Shown one piece after another: positions 1-6,548 of a stretch of 15,037 bases of DNA. The translations under genes and the position numbers were made by a program. The stretch comes from Faecalibacterium sp. GTDB taxonomy: Bacteria > Bacillota > Clostridia > Oscillospirales > Ruminococcaceae. Numbering within the stretch: the first letter of the stretch is position 1; every line of letters begins with the position of its first letter. Below the pieces are notes generated by a model. The model was not told where the DNA came from. It searched no databases and saw nothing but the letters and a program-made list of their open reading frames with translations. Where the stretch lies: NCBI GenBank assembly GCA_017483235.1, contig JAFULE010000094.1, positions 1 through 15,037 on the forward strand, in the 5' to 3' direction.

Positions 1-754
1 GCGGATCCACGTTCAACGCACGCAGCACCACCAGACCCAGCCCGGGCAGCAGGATCTGACGTACAAAGATCATGTAGAAGATTTTGCCTTCCACCACGTC
101 TTTTACTTCCACGTCGGCCAGAATCGAGCCCACCAGCATCAGTGCCAGCGGCGAGGTGCAGCCGCCCAGCCCGTCCACAGCTTTGTCCACAAACGAGGGC
201 ATGGGCAGTTGGGTAAACATGCGGATCAGGCCCAGATACACCGCGATCAGGCTGGGGTGTTTTGCCACCTTTTTGATCACGGCCCAGGGGCTGCCGCCGC
301 CGTCCTGCGTAAACATGGCGGTGCCGGCGCTCCACACCAGAATACGATTGGGGATAATGAACATTGAGCCGATCAGCAGGCCCTGTGCACCGTACATGCT
401 GCTGAGCACCGGCAGCCCGGCAAAGCCGGAATTGGTTACCAGCGTGCCGTAGCGCAGAATGGTGCGCTTGCGCGGTTCGCAGTTGTTGTACAGCACCTTG
501 CCCAGCAAAAGCGCCACAGCGGCCACCGAGGCCGCAGTCGTAATTGCTGTGCCGGATTGGTACAGGGTGTCCATGGTGAATTCCATGTTGAACGAATCAA
601 AGATCATGCAGGGCAGCAGCACATCGACCAGCAGGTCGGTGATTTTGTCCCGCGCGTGATCGGTCAGAATTCCCTTGCGGCGGACATAGATGCCCACCAG
701 CATGTACAGAAACAGGACCGACTGGATATTGATCATTTTGAGAAAATTATCCAT
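1..754 (-). CDS. AEC (auxin efflux carrier) family transporter, C-terminus cut by window edge
   Basis: Membrane carrier of the AEC family, whose bacterial members (MdcF and MleP types) move malonate, malate and similar organic acids. About 251 N-terminal residues are visible; the family usually has 300-320, so the last part lies beyond the left edge. Alternating hydrophobic segments cover most of the protein. The NSGFAGLP motif (after RYGTLVT, near residue 108) is typical of the family, as is the PSLIAVYLGL stretch that starts the second half. The start at 754 gives MDNFLKMINIQ and is preceded by GGAGG at 767-771, a rather long 12-base spacing. It lies 114 bases downstream of tctC in the same direction, behind a strong terminator, so it is either expressed by readthrough or from an unseen promoter. 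The family call is secure; the substrate is inferred only as an organic anion from the neighbours. Confidence 0.85.
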   Translation of the reverse strand, partial: MDNFLKMINIQSVLFLYMLVGIYVRRKGILTDHARDKITDLLVDVLLPCMIFDSFNMEFTMDTLYQSGTAITTAASVAAVALLLGKVLYNNCEPRKRTILRYGTLVTNSGFAGLPVLSSMYGAQGLLIGSMFIIPNRILVWSAGTAMFTQDGGGSPWAVIKKVAKHPSLIAVYLGLIRMFTQLPMPSFVDKAVDGLGGCTSPLALMLVGSILADVEVKDVVEGKIFYMIFVRQILLPGLGLVVLRALNVDP

Positions 755-788
755 TTTGCTCGTTATCCTCCGGGGCAGCGCATAAAAC

Positions 789-826
789 AGGGCGGTGCCT
801 GCAACCTAAATTGCAGGCACCGCCCT
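789..826 (-). terminator. Intrinsic terminator after tctC
   Basis: A perfect 15-bp stem (790-804 with 811-825, plus an A-T pair at 789/826) has a 6-base loop. On the minus strand it is followed by TGTTTTA. It lies about 45 bases past the tctC stop and just before the AEC gene, so it should end most tct transcripts and lower AEC expression. Confidence 0.85.
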
Positions 827-868
827 TTAGGCGCTTAACTTAACCGTATTGTTGTGCCTTGGATCGGA

Positions 869-1885
869 TCAGGCGCCAACAGCGTCGGCAACAGCCTGCA
901 GAGTCTCGACGATCCACTCGTCGTTCTTGGTGGCCTCTTCAGCAGACAGATAGTAGGGCATAACGTTCAGGTTGGCAATGGCCTCGGCGGCAGCGGCATC
1001 CTTGTGGATGGCCTGAACAGTCTCCTCGATGAAAACGATAACTTCGTCGGGAGTGTCGATGGGGAAGTAGAAGCCGTAGTCACAGTCGGGGTAGACCATG
1101 TCGATGCCCTGCTCCTTGAAGGTCTTGATATCGCCCAGCAGCTCCAGACGCTCTTCGATGGGGGCGCCCAGGCAGGCAAACTGGCCGGAAGCCAGGTAGT
1201 CCTTGCAGTTCAGGTAGGCACCGGGCATCAGGTCGATCTGGCCGGACAGCATGGCGGCGATCTTCTCAGAGTTGGAACCAACGTCGACCAGGTCCAGATC
1301 GATGCCGGCCTTGCTTTCGAACAGCAGCAGCTCGTAGTAGGTGTAGGCGCCCACTTCGGTGCAGGCCTTCAGCTTGCCGGGGTTAGCCTTGGCAGCAGTC
1401 AGGAAAGCGTCCAGATCGGCGTACTTGGTGGGGTTGACATACAGCTGCTGAGCGGGGTTCTTGGCAAACTTGGGGCCCAGCTTGAACGCGGTGTAGTTGT
1501 ACTCGGTGATACCGGCAATGTAAGCAACGTTGACCAGGGTGTGGCCATACAGGCAGGTGTGGCCGTCGCCGGCAGCATCCAGAACCTGCTGAGCAGCGAT
1601 GGAGCCGGAAGCACCGGAAGCGTTGACGACGATGAAGTCGTGGCCGGTGATCTCCTTGGCGTACTGGGTGAAGACACGGGCGGTCAGGTCGGTGTCACCA
1701 CCGGTGCCGGCGGGCAGGATCAGGGAAACGGGAGAGGTGGGGGCCCAGGTCTTGGGGCCGGCTGCGGCACCGCTGGAAGCGGGGGCGGCAGTGCTGCTGG
1801 AGGAACCGCCACAGGCGGCCAGACCGGTAGCGGCAACAGTGATGCCGGCGGCCTTCAGGAAGTCGCGACGAGAAATCTTCTTCAT
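869..1885 (-). CDS. tctC: Tripartite tricarboxylate transporter substrate-binding lipoprotein (TctC/Bug family)
   Basis: Extracellular solute-binding component of a TTT transporter, which delivers a carboxylate to TctA/TctB. 338 aa, normal for the family. The N-terminus has a twin-arginine motif (SRRDFLK, residues 5-11), a hydrophobic stretch and a lipobox LAAC with Cys25, so the mature protein should be a membrane-anchored lipoprotein. After a Ser/Ala-rich linker the Bug fold starts at about residue 48 (PVSLILPAGTGGDTDLTAR), the usual start of the first beta strand and ligand loop. The pattern 'ASGASGSIAAQQVLDAAGDGHT' region (68-90) matches the second ligand-binding loop. The start at 1885 is preceded by AAGGAG. 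It is the last gene of tctB-tctA-tctC, 79 bases after tctA, and is followed by a terminator. The usual order in proteobacteria is C-B-A, so the order here is reversed. The substrate cannot be read from the sequence. Confidence 0.9.
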   Translation of the reverse strand: MKKISRRDFLKAAGITVAATGLAACGGSSSSTAAPASSGAAAGPKTWAPTSPVSLILPAGTGGDTDLTARVFTQYAKEITGHDFIVVNASGASGSIAAQQVLDAAGDGHTCLYGHTLVNVAYIAGITEYNYTAFKLGPKFAKNPAQQLYVNPTKYADLDAFLTAAKANPGKLKACTEVGAYTYYELLLFESKAGIDLDLVDVGSNSEKIAAMLSGQIDLMPGAYLNCKDYLASGQFACLGAPIEERLELLGDIKTFKEQGIDMVYPDCDYGFYFPIDTPDEVIVFIEETVQAIHKDAAAAEAIANLNVMPYYLSAEEATKNDEWIVETLQAVADAVGA

Positions 1886-1917
1886 TGTGGATACTCCTTT
1901 TCTTCTTTTTTATTTCA

Positions 1918-1942
1918 GCCTTGCCCTGTGTGGAGGCAAAGC
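1918..1942 (-). other. Intercistronic hairpin between tctA and tctC
   Basis: GCCTTGCC (1918-1925) can pair with GGCAAAGC (1935-1942) with one G-U wobble and a 9-base loop. On the minus strand it is followed by A-rich sequence, not a T run, so it is not a terminator. Such stems between transporter genes often protect or process the mRNA so that the binding protein is made in excess; that role here is inferred. Confidence 0.4.
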
Positions 1943-1964
1943 AGTGAACCGTAATAATGCCAGA

Positions 1965-3479
1965 TTACTTGGCGGCCATTTCCTTCTTTTTGGCGTAGAA
2001 GGCGCGCAGTTCTTTCACGGCAGACCACAGCAGAACCGCAATGGCAATACCGAAGAAGACGACAAAGATGGGGCGCTCGAAGAAGGCACCAAAGCTCTTG
2101 TAGCTCATCAAACCGCGGCGCAGATAGGTTTCAAGCATTTCGCCAATCAGGAAGCAGAGCACAAAGGGGGTGGTGGGCAGGCTGAACTTGTGGTACAGGT
2201 AGCCGATGACACCAAAGATCAGAACCGACTGCACGTCGAAGATGCGGTTGTTGGTGGCGTAGGCACCCACGCAGCACAGCACCAGAACCAGCGGCAGCAG
2301 AATGTGCTTGGGCACCTTCAGGATCTTAACAAAGCCCTTGATGCAGGTCCATTCCATCACCAGCATGATCAGGGTGCAGACGATACAGGCGGCGAAGATG
2401 CCGTAGACTACGTCGGCGTTCTTCACAAACAGCAGGGGGCCGGCCTGCAGGCCATGGATCAGGAAGCCGCCCAGCATCATGGCAGTAACGCCGTCGCCGG
2501 GGATACCCAGAACCAGCAGGGGGATCATGGCGCCGCCGATGGTGGCGTTGTTGGCAGCCTCGGTGGCGACAACGCCGTCGGGGCAGCCCTTGCCAAACTC
2601 ATCCTTCTTCTTGGACATATTCTTGGCCGTTACGTAAGACAGCATGCCGGAGGTGGAACCGCCGATGCCGGGCAGGATGCCGATGAAGGTACCGATCAGC
2701 GAAGAACGGACAAAGTTGGGCAGGTGGTAGACAAACTCCTGCAGGGTGAAGCCGAAGCCCTTGACCTTGTTAACAGGAATGATCTCGCCCTTGGTAGCGC
2801 TCATGCTTTCGGCGGTGCACAGAATGTCGCAGATGGCAAAGATACCGATCAGAGTGGGCAGGCTGTCGAAGCCGCCCATCAGGGTGCGGCTGCCAAAGGT
2901 GAAGCGGGCGGTGCCGTCGATGGGGGCCATACCAACGGTGGTAAAGGCCAGGCCCAGCATGCCGGCCAGCAGGCCGCGCAGCATATTGCCCGAAGCCAGC
3001 AGGGCTACCATGGTCAGGGCGAAGAAGCAGATGCCGAAGTTCTCAACGGGGGTGAACATCAGACAGACATCGGCCAGCATGGGGGCGCAGAAGATCAAAA
3101 TGATGAACGAGAAGATGGAGCCCATGGCCGAGAACACAATGCCCAGGCCCAGAGCCTTCATGGCTTCACCGCGCTTTGCCATGGGGTGGCCGTCGAAGGT
3201 GGTGGCAATGGAAGAGGCGGTGCCGGGCATGTTCAGCAGGATGGCCGAGATCAAACCACCCGAGATGCCGCCGATGTAAACGGCAACCAGGGTGTTCAGA
3301 CCCATGGATGCAGTCATGCTGAAGGTCAGGGGCAGCATCAGGGCAACAGCCATGGATGCCGACAGACCGGGGATGGAGCCGAACACGATGCCGATGGCCA
3401 CACCGGCGATCATGGTCAGGATAGAGGCGGGGTTCAGAATCATCGAAAAGCCCGCAACCAGGTTACCAATAGCTTGCAT
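1965..3479 (-). CDS. tctA: Tripartite tricarboxylate transporter large permease TctA
   Basis: Large membrane subunit that forms the transport path of a TTT system, driven by an ion gradient. 504 aa, the usual length, with about 12 hydrophobic segments. Family hallmarks are plain: GSIPGLSASMAVALMLPLTF at residues 34-53, then the loop with YIGGISGGLISAILLNMPGT followed by FDGHPMAKRGEAMKALG (68-112), and a second repeat half with GILPGIGGSTSG and later EAANNATIGGAMIPLLVLGIPGD. The two PG-rich repeats are the inverted-repeat signature of TctA. The start at 3479 is preceded by AAGGAGGG. It lies only 15 bases after tctB and is clearly co-transcribed. The C-terminus is basic (AKKKEMAAK). Substrate unknown. 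Confidence 0.95.
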   Translation of the reverse strand: MQAIGNLVAGFSMILNPASILTMIAGVAIGIVFGSIPGLSASMAVALMLPLTFSMTASMGLNTLVAVYIGGISGGLISAILLNMPGTASSIATTFDGHPMAKRGEAMKALGLGIVFSAMGSIFSFIILIFCAPMLADVCLMFTPVENFGICFFALTMVALLASGNMLRGLLAGMLGLAFTTVGMAPIDGTARFTFGSRTLMGGFDSLPTLIGIFAICDILCTAESMSATKGEIIPVNKVKGFGFTLQEFVYHLPNFVRSSLIGTFIGILPGIGGSTSGMLSYVTAKNMSKKKDEFGKGCPDGVVATEAANNATIGGAMIPLLVLGIPGDGVTAMMLGGFLIHGLQAGPLLFVKNADVVYGIFAACIVCTLIMLVMEWTCIKGFVKILKVPKHILLPLVLVLCCVGAYATNNRIFDVQSVLIFGVIGYLYHKFSLPTTPFVLCFLIGEMLETYLRRGLMSYKSFGAFFERPIFVVFFGIAIAVLLWSAVKELRAFYAKKKEMAAK

Positions 3480-3494
3480 AATTCGGTACCCTCC

Positions 3495-3995
3495 TTACAG
3501 ATTGATGGTGAAGATGCCTGCGGGCAGCACGATCTTGAAGCCGTAGCGGAACAGGAAGAAGACGATAAAGGTGAACACCACGTCGATGATCAGCAGGGTA
3601 ATGACATCCTTCTTGGTGCGGTTTTCTTCCGGTGCCAGAACGTACATCTGCAGGAACAGATAAACCAGAGTGGTAATGATAAAGCCGACAGGCTTCATAG
3701 TCAGCACATAAACCAGAACCAGCAGAATGCTGAGTACCACGCGCTTGTAGTCGCTGGTGTCTTTATAGTTGGAAGCCTCCAGCTCCTGGACGTGCATCTT
3801 AAAGTTTTTCACTGCCAGGAACAGCAGGGCCAGTGCCAGAACCAAAATCACCATGCCAATCACGGTGGGCATGAATTCGGGGCCGATCTCCATAACTTTG
3901 GATTTGGGAAGCATTTTTGCCAGCAGGATCATTGCAGCGCCAAGTGCCGCAAAAAAGATACCGACAACAATGTCTCCATACTTTTTGAAGAACAT
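3495..3995 (-). CDS. tctB: Tripartite tricarboxylate transporter small permease TctB
   Basis: Small membrane subunit of the TTT system, needed for activity with TctA. 166 aa when started at MFFKKYGDIV (3995). This start is chosen because AGGAAGG lies 8-14 bases before it and hydrophobic sequence starts at once. The open frame runs further upstream to 4064, but that extension has no ribosome binding site and lies in the leader. Hydrophobic segments are at about 9-29, 42-63, 85-121 (probably two) and 131-150, with a charged loop between 64 and 84, as is usual for TctB. The conserved 'GPEFMP' (38-43) is typical of the family's first loop. It is the first gene of the operon. TctB proteins diverge quickly, so the call rests on size, topology and position beside tctA. 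Confidence 0.85.
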   Translation of the reverse strand: MFFKKYGDIVVGIFFAALGAAMILLAKMLPKSKVMEIGPEFMPTVIGMVILVLALALLFLAVKNFKMHVQELEASNYKDTSDYKRVVLSILLVLVYVLTMKPVGFIITTLVYLFLQMYVLAPEENRTKKDVITLLIIDVVFTFIVFFLFRYGFKIVLPAGIFTINL

Positions 3996-4029
3996 ATGGG
4001 TTTCCTTCCTTTCGCTTTTCTTCGTATTT

Positions 4030-4063
4030 TGCAGGGAATTCGGTGTCGGACGCACCCCCTGCA
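4030..4063 (-). other. 5' leader hairpin of the tct mRNA
   Basis: TGCAGGG (4030-4036) pairs perfectly with CCCTGCA (4057-4063), and inside it GGTG (4042-4045) pairs with CACC (4053-4056). It lies between the proposed promoter and tctB. No T run follows on the minus strand, so it is not a terminator. A role in mRNA stability or translation is possible but unproven. Confidence 0.45.
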
Positions 4064-4078
4064 TAATCAGGCGAGTTT

Positions 4079-4107
4079 AGGATAACACACACCCTTTTAC
4101 CGCACAA
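4079..4107 (-). promoter_or_regulatory. Proposed sigma-A promoter of tctBAC
   Basis: On the minus strand TTGTGC (4107-4102), a 17-base spacer and TATCCT (4084-4079), with TG one base before the -10 (extended -10). Both hexamers are weak, which fits a promoter that needs an activator. The predicted start is near 4072, leaving a leader of about 75 bases. No -24/-12 sigma-54 element was seen between here and tctB. Confidence 0.45.
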
Positions 4108-4116
4108 TTCGCACAT

Positions 4117-4195
4117 GTTTCAAAAATATCAATCCGTTTTCATTTATATTGCACATAGTTTCAAATATTGAAACAGCGCGTTTCAAAACATTTCA
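4117..4195. promoter_or_regulatory. Cluster of GTTTCAA/TTGAAAC boxes upstream of the tct promoter
   Basis: GTTTCAA occurs at 4117-4123, 4158-4164 and 4180-4186, and TTGAAAC at 4168-4174. Together they form a 17-bp inverted repeat (4158-4174, GTTTCAA-ATA-TTGAAAC) overlapping a 19-bp one (4168-4186, TTGAAAC-N5-GTTTCAA). A further TTTCA is at 4191-4195. The same-orientation TTTCA cores start at 4118, 4159, 4181 and 4191, so the steps are 41, 22 and 10, close to multiples of the helical turn. The cluster sits about 45-120 bases before the predicted start, the usual place for an activator. The neighbouring Fis-type regulator is the obvious candidate to bind here. Confidence 0.6.
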
Positions 4196-4428
4196 CATTG
4201 TAATTCCGGCACAAGCAGTAATAAATGCACGATGCAGCGAAAATTGGCGGCCAGCCGTTCATCCGGCCGCTACCCCGTTTTTGAGCCGATTTCAATAAAT
4301 TTGAAACTTTGCCTTATCGCACAGCGTTTCGGGGCCGCTTTGTTGCATTTTGCCATACGCCGATACCTTTCACTTTTTCCGTATCCGGTTTTCCGGCACA
4401 TTTTATAAATTTGCAGTTTTTGCAAAAA
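4196..4428. other. Gene-free stretch between the regulator's terminator and the tct box cluster
   Basis: AT-rich, with no credible open frame. It holds a further imperfectly flanked inverted repeat TTTCAA-N5-TTGAAA at 4290-4306, which may be an additional regulator box. It also holds a 6-bp GC stem (4247-4252 with 4265-4270) that on the minus strand is followed by CAATTTTC and could act as a weak back-up terminator. Nothing else was recognised. Confidence 0.4.
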
Positions 4429-4462
4429 GCCACCCCCGAACCGGATAGGTTCGGGGGTGGCT
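4424..4462 (-). terminator. Intrinsic terminator after the regulator gene
   Basis: A perfect 14-bp GC-rich stem (4429-4442 with 4448-4461) with a 5-base loop is followed on the minus strand by TTTTT (4428-4424). It is 25 bases past the regulator's stop codon and separates the regulator from the tct operon, so tct needs its own promoter. Confidence 0.92.
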
Positions 4463-4486
4463 GCTGTTATGGTATCTGCGGCGCGA

Positions 4487-6391
4487 TCAATAGGAATAAT
4501 CCGCCTCGATGCCGTACTTTTTGATGTAGCGCCACAGGGTGGTTTTGCTGACGCCCAGCTCTTCGGCCACCTTTTCGCGGCTGCCGCTGTGCTTGCGCAG
4601 CAGCTCGGCGATCTCCATGGCTTTCTGATCTTTGAACAGCACCACCTTTTCGGTGCCGGGCAGCAGCTTGGGAGTGATCTGCTCCACCTGCCGGCGCAGG
4701 AATACCTCGTCAATGTTGCGCTTTTCGGTCAGCAGCACTACACGCTCGCACACACTGTTCAGCTGATCGATGTTGCCGGGCCAGTCGTAATCCATCATGA
4801 ACTGGCGGGCCCCCTGGGTCAGGTGCACATACCGCTTATATTTTTCCTGCCATTCGTCCAGATACAGCTCGGCCCAGGGCAGAATATCCTCGCGGCGGCG
4901 GCGCAGGGGCAGCACCTCTACACTCAGCACGCTGATGGCGTAGTACAGGTCGCTGCGGAACTCGCCCCGTTCGACCCGGGCCGCCAGATTGACGTCGGTG
5001 GCGGCGATGACACGCACCGCGGCGGCCACCGGCCGGTTGGAGCCGTTGTGCATAAACTTGCCCTGAATCAGGTTCAGCAGTTTATACTGCGTTTCAAAGG
5101 GCAGCGCCTCCACGTGGGACAAAAACAGGGTGCCATCCTGCGCAAGCTCGACCATGCAGGCGGGCGAGTCCTTGCGGGTGGTGTAGTTGCCAAACAGCAT
5201 GGTGTCCAGCGTTTCGGGCAGCCAAGCGCTGCAGTCCAGCGGAACAAAGGCATTGTTGCGCACAAGGCTTTCGTTGTGGATGCACTGGGCCATCACACTT
5301 TTGCCGCTGCCGGCTTCGCCGGTAAGCAGAATGGGAGCCGTATATTTGGCAATGCGCTTGGCAAGGGCCACCATCTCCTGCCCTTCCCTGCTGATCACAT
5401 TCAGCTTGTCGAAGTTGTGCTTGGCAATGTAGCCGCGCTGGTACAGCTCGCGGCGCAGCTCGCTGTCCATTTCGATCAGGCGGCGGCCTTCCTGAAAGGT
5501 CAGAATGGCGCCGGCCACCTCATCGCCCCAGCGGATGGGGGCCATGTTGACGATCACCGCCTTGTGACGGATATCGATCAGGAAGGCGTACACCTCTTTG
5601 CCAAAATACAGGGTGTCGTCCAGCACACGCTGATGGATGCCGGGCACCGCGTCCACGATCCGGTGTGCGATCAGGTCATCGGGGCTTTGCTCCAGCATTT
5701 CGTAACAGGCGCGGTTGACACGCAGAATCACGCCCTCGCGGTCCACCTGCATGATGCCGTTGAAGGTATGGTTGAGCATGGTGTCCATCTCGGCACTGTT
5801 TTTCTTTTCCAGATCGATGGCGTAGCAGATCCGCTCGGCAATGCGCAGGGCGTCCTGCAGGCTTTCTTCGCCCGACGAGCTGAATCGACAGGGGGTGCCA
5901 ATGAACCGGGCGTGCTCGCACACGATATCGCCGCCGATTACTGCGTCACAGCCGTCGCGGGTGGCCTGCTCGACCGCGTCCAGCAGCTCGGTGTTGCCGC
6001 GCACAATGTAGGTTTGCAGCTGAATCCCGAACAGCTCGTTGAACTGGCTGGTGTCGGGCAGCATGTTGGAAAAGCCGATCAGGCCCAGCTTGGGGCAGTC
6101 CAACCCCAGCTCTTTTTTCACGTCCAGCATCACACGGCCCAGCTCCTGGGTAGTGATACGGATCTCGACCACCGGCATTTTTACACTGCGTTTGACAATC
6201 TGAGCCTGCAGGCCGCGGGCCACCACCAGGTCCCAGCCGTCCCGCTCCAGCTCCTGCGCGCGGGTTTCGATCTGGTTGGTCTGGGTGTATTCCAGACACA
6301 CCTCGTCAATGTGAGAGATGGGTTTTTCCAGCAGAGGCTGGGCAATGGCGCACATTTCGCGGTAGGGCACAAGGATCGCAACTTTTGCCAT
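4487..6391 (-). CDS. PrpR_N-PAS-AAA+-Fis regulator lacking GAFTGA and Walker B acids (TyrR-like, probably not sigma-54 dependent)
   Basis: Transcription regulator of 634 aa with the domain order of PrpR-type activators: a PrpR_N sensor (about 1-195), a PAS domain (about 203-300, MLNHTFNGIMQVDREG), a linker, an AAA+ core (about 333-555) and a Fis-like helix-turn-helix at about 604-623 (SREKVAEELGVSKTTLWRYI). Walker A is intact: GEAGSGKS at 358-365. The stretch that normally carries the sigma-54-contacting GAFTGA loop is replaced by a shorter NYTTRKDSPACM (402-413). Walker B, normally LFLDE, reads LFLSH (422-426), so both acids are lost. The sensor-side FRSDLYYAISVL and LPLRRRREDI motifs remain. 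TyrR also lacks GAFTGA and works with sigma-70, so the same is inferred here. The PrpR_N domain suggests a small organic-acid ligand, perhaps the substrate of the adjacent transporter. The start at 6391 has an AAAGGAA ribosome binding site inside a palindrome. Confidence 0.85.
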   Translation of the reverse strand: MAKVAILVPYREMCAIAQPLLEKPISHIDEVCLEYTQTNQIETRAQELERDGWDLVVARGLQAQIVKRSVKMPVVEIRITTQELGRVMLDVKKELGLDCPKLGLIGFSNMLPDTSQFNELFGIQLQTYIVRGNTELLDAVEQATRDGCDAVIGGDIVCEHARFIGTPCRFSSSGEESLQDALRIAERICYAIDLEKKNSAEMDTMLNHTFNGIMQVDREGVILRVNRACYEMLEQSPDDLIAHRIVDAVPGIHQRVLDDTLYFGKEVYAFLIDIRHKAVIVNMAPIRWGDEVAGAILTFQEGRRLIEMDSELRRELYQRGYIAKHNFDKLNVISREGQEMVALAKRIAKYTAPILLTGEAGSGKSVMAQCIHNESLVRNNAFVPLDCSAWLPETLDTMLFGNYTTRKDSPACMVELAQDGTLFLSHVEALPFETQYKLLNLIQGKFMHNGSNRPVAAAVRVIAATDVNLAARVERGEFRSDLYYAISVLSVEVLPLRRRREDILPWAELYLDEWQEKYKRYVHLTQGARQFMMDYDWPGNIDQLNSVCERVVLLTEKRNIDEVFLRRQVEQITPKLLPGTEKVVLFKDQKAMEIAELLRKHSGSREKVAEELGVSKTTLWRYIKKYGIEADYSY

Positions 6392-6393
6392 AA

Positions 6394-6429
6394 TGAAAGG
6401 TTCCTTTCAATTATTTCACTTCCGTTTCA
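6394..6429. promoter_or_regulatory. TGAAA/TTTCA boxes on the regulator's own start region
   Basis: A perfect dyad TGAAA-N6-TTTCA at 6394-6409 (arms extend to TGAAAGG/CCTTTCA) is followed by TTTCA at 6414-6418 and 6425-6429, in steps of 9 and 11 bases. The last one touches the -10 element of the regulator promoter and the dyad covers the ribosome binding site. This placement suggests negative autoregulation; alternatively the dyad forms an RNA hairpin that hides the ribosome binding site. Confidence 0.5.
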
Positions 6430-6458
6430 TTTTACCCTGTTGGCCGCTGTGCTGTCAA
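6429..6458 (-). promoter_or_regulatory. Sigma-A promoter of the regulator gene
   Basis: On the minus strand TTGACA (6458-6453, consensus), 18-base spacer, TAAAAT (6434-6429, five of six). The predicted start is near 6422, about 30 bases before the start codon. Confidence 0.7.
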
Positions 6459-6461
6459 CAG

Positions 6462-6502
6462 AAAAAGCAGCCGGGGGGCTGTTAATACCCCGGCTGCTTT
6501 TC
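6462..6502 (-). terminator. Intrinsic terminator after garR
   Basis: A perfect 14-bp stem (6463-6476 with 6488-6501) with an 11-base loop; on the minus strand the 3' arm runs into TTTTTCTG. It lies 47 bases beyond the garR stop and directly upstream of the regulator promoter. Confidence 0.88.
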
Positions 6503-6548
6503 GAAGAAGGAGAAATTATGAAAAAGTTTGGTTGTTGATTTTGGCGGA

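Noticed and set aside
3996..4064. Upstream extension of tctB (start at 4064)
   Set aside because: There is no ribosome binding site for it, the added residues are not TctB-like, and the start at 3995 has AGGAAGG in place.
1599..4085. An 828-residue plus-strand frame, Gln/His/Gly-rich, across tctA and tctB
   Set aside because: It is antisense to well-recognised genes. The composition is that expected when GC-biased codons are read in reverse, and there is no ribosome binding site or family motif.
3996..4116. Possible sigma-54 (-24/-12) promoter for tct, expected from the regulator family
   Set aside because: I looked for GG-N10-GC with TGGCAC/TTGC context on the minus strand and found only matches missing the GG. 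A sigma-A-like promoter fits better, though a weight-matrix scan would be decisive.
4457..6538. A 693-residue plus-strand frame across the regulator gene
   Set aside because: It is the antisense shadow of a gene with clear domains; its composition is low-complexity and no start signal is present.
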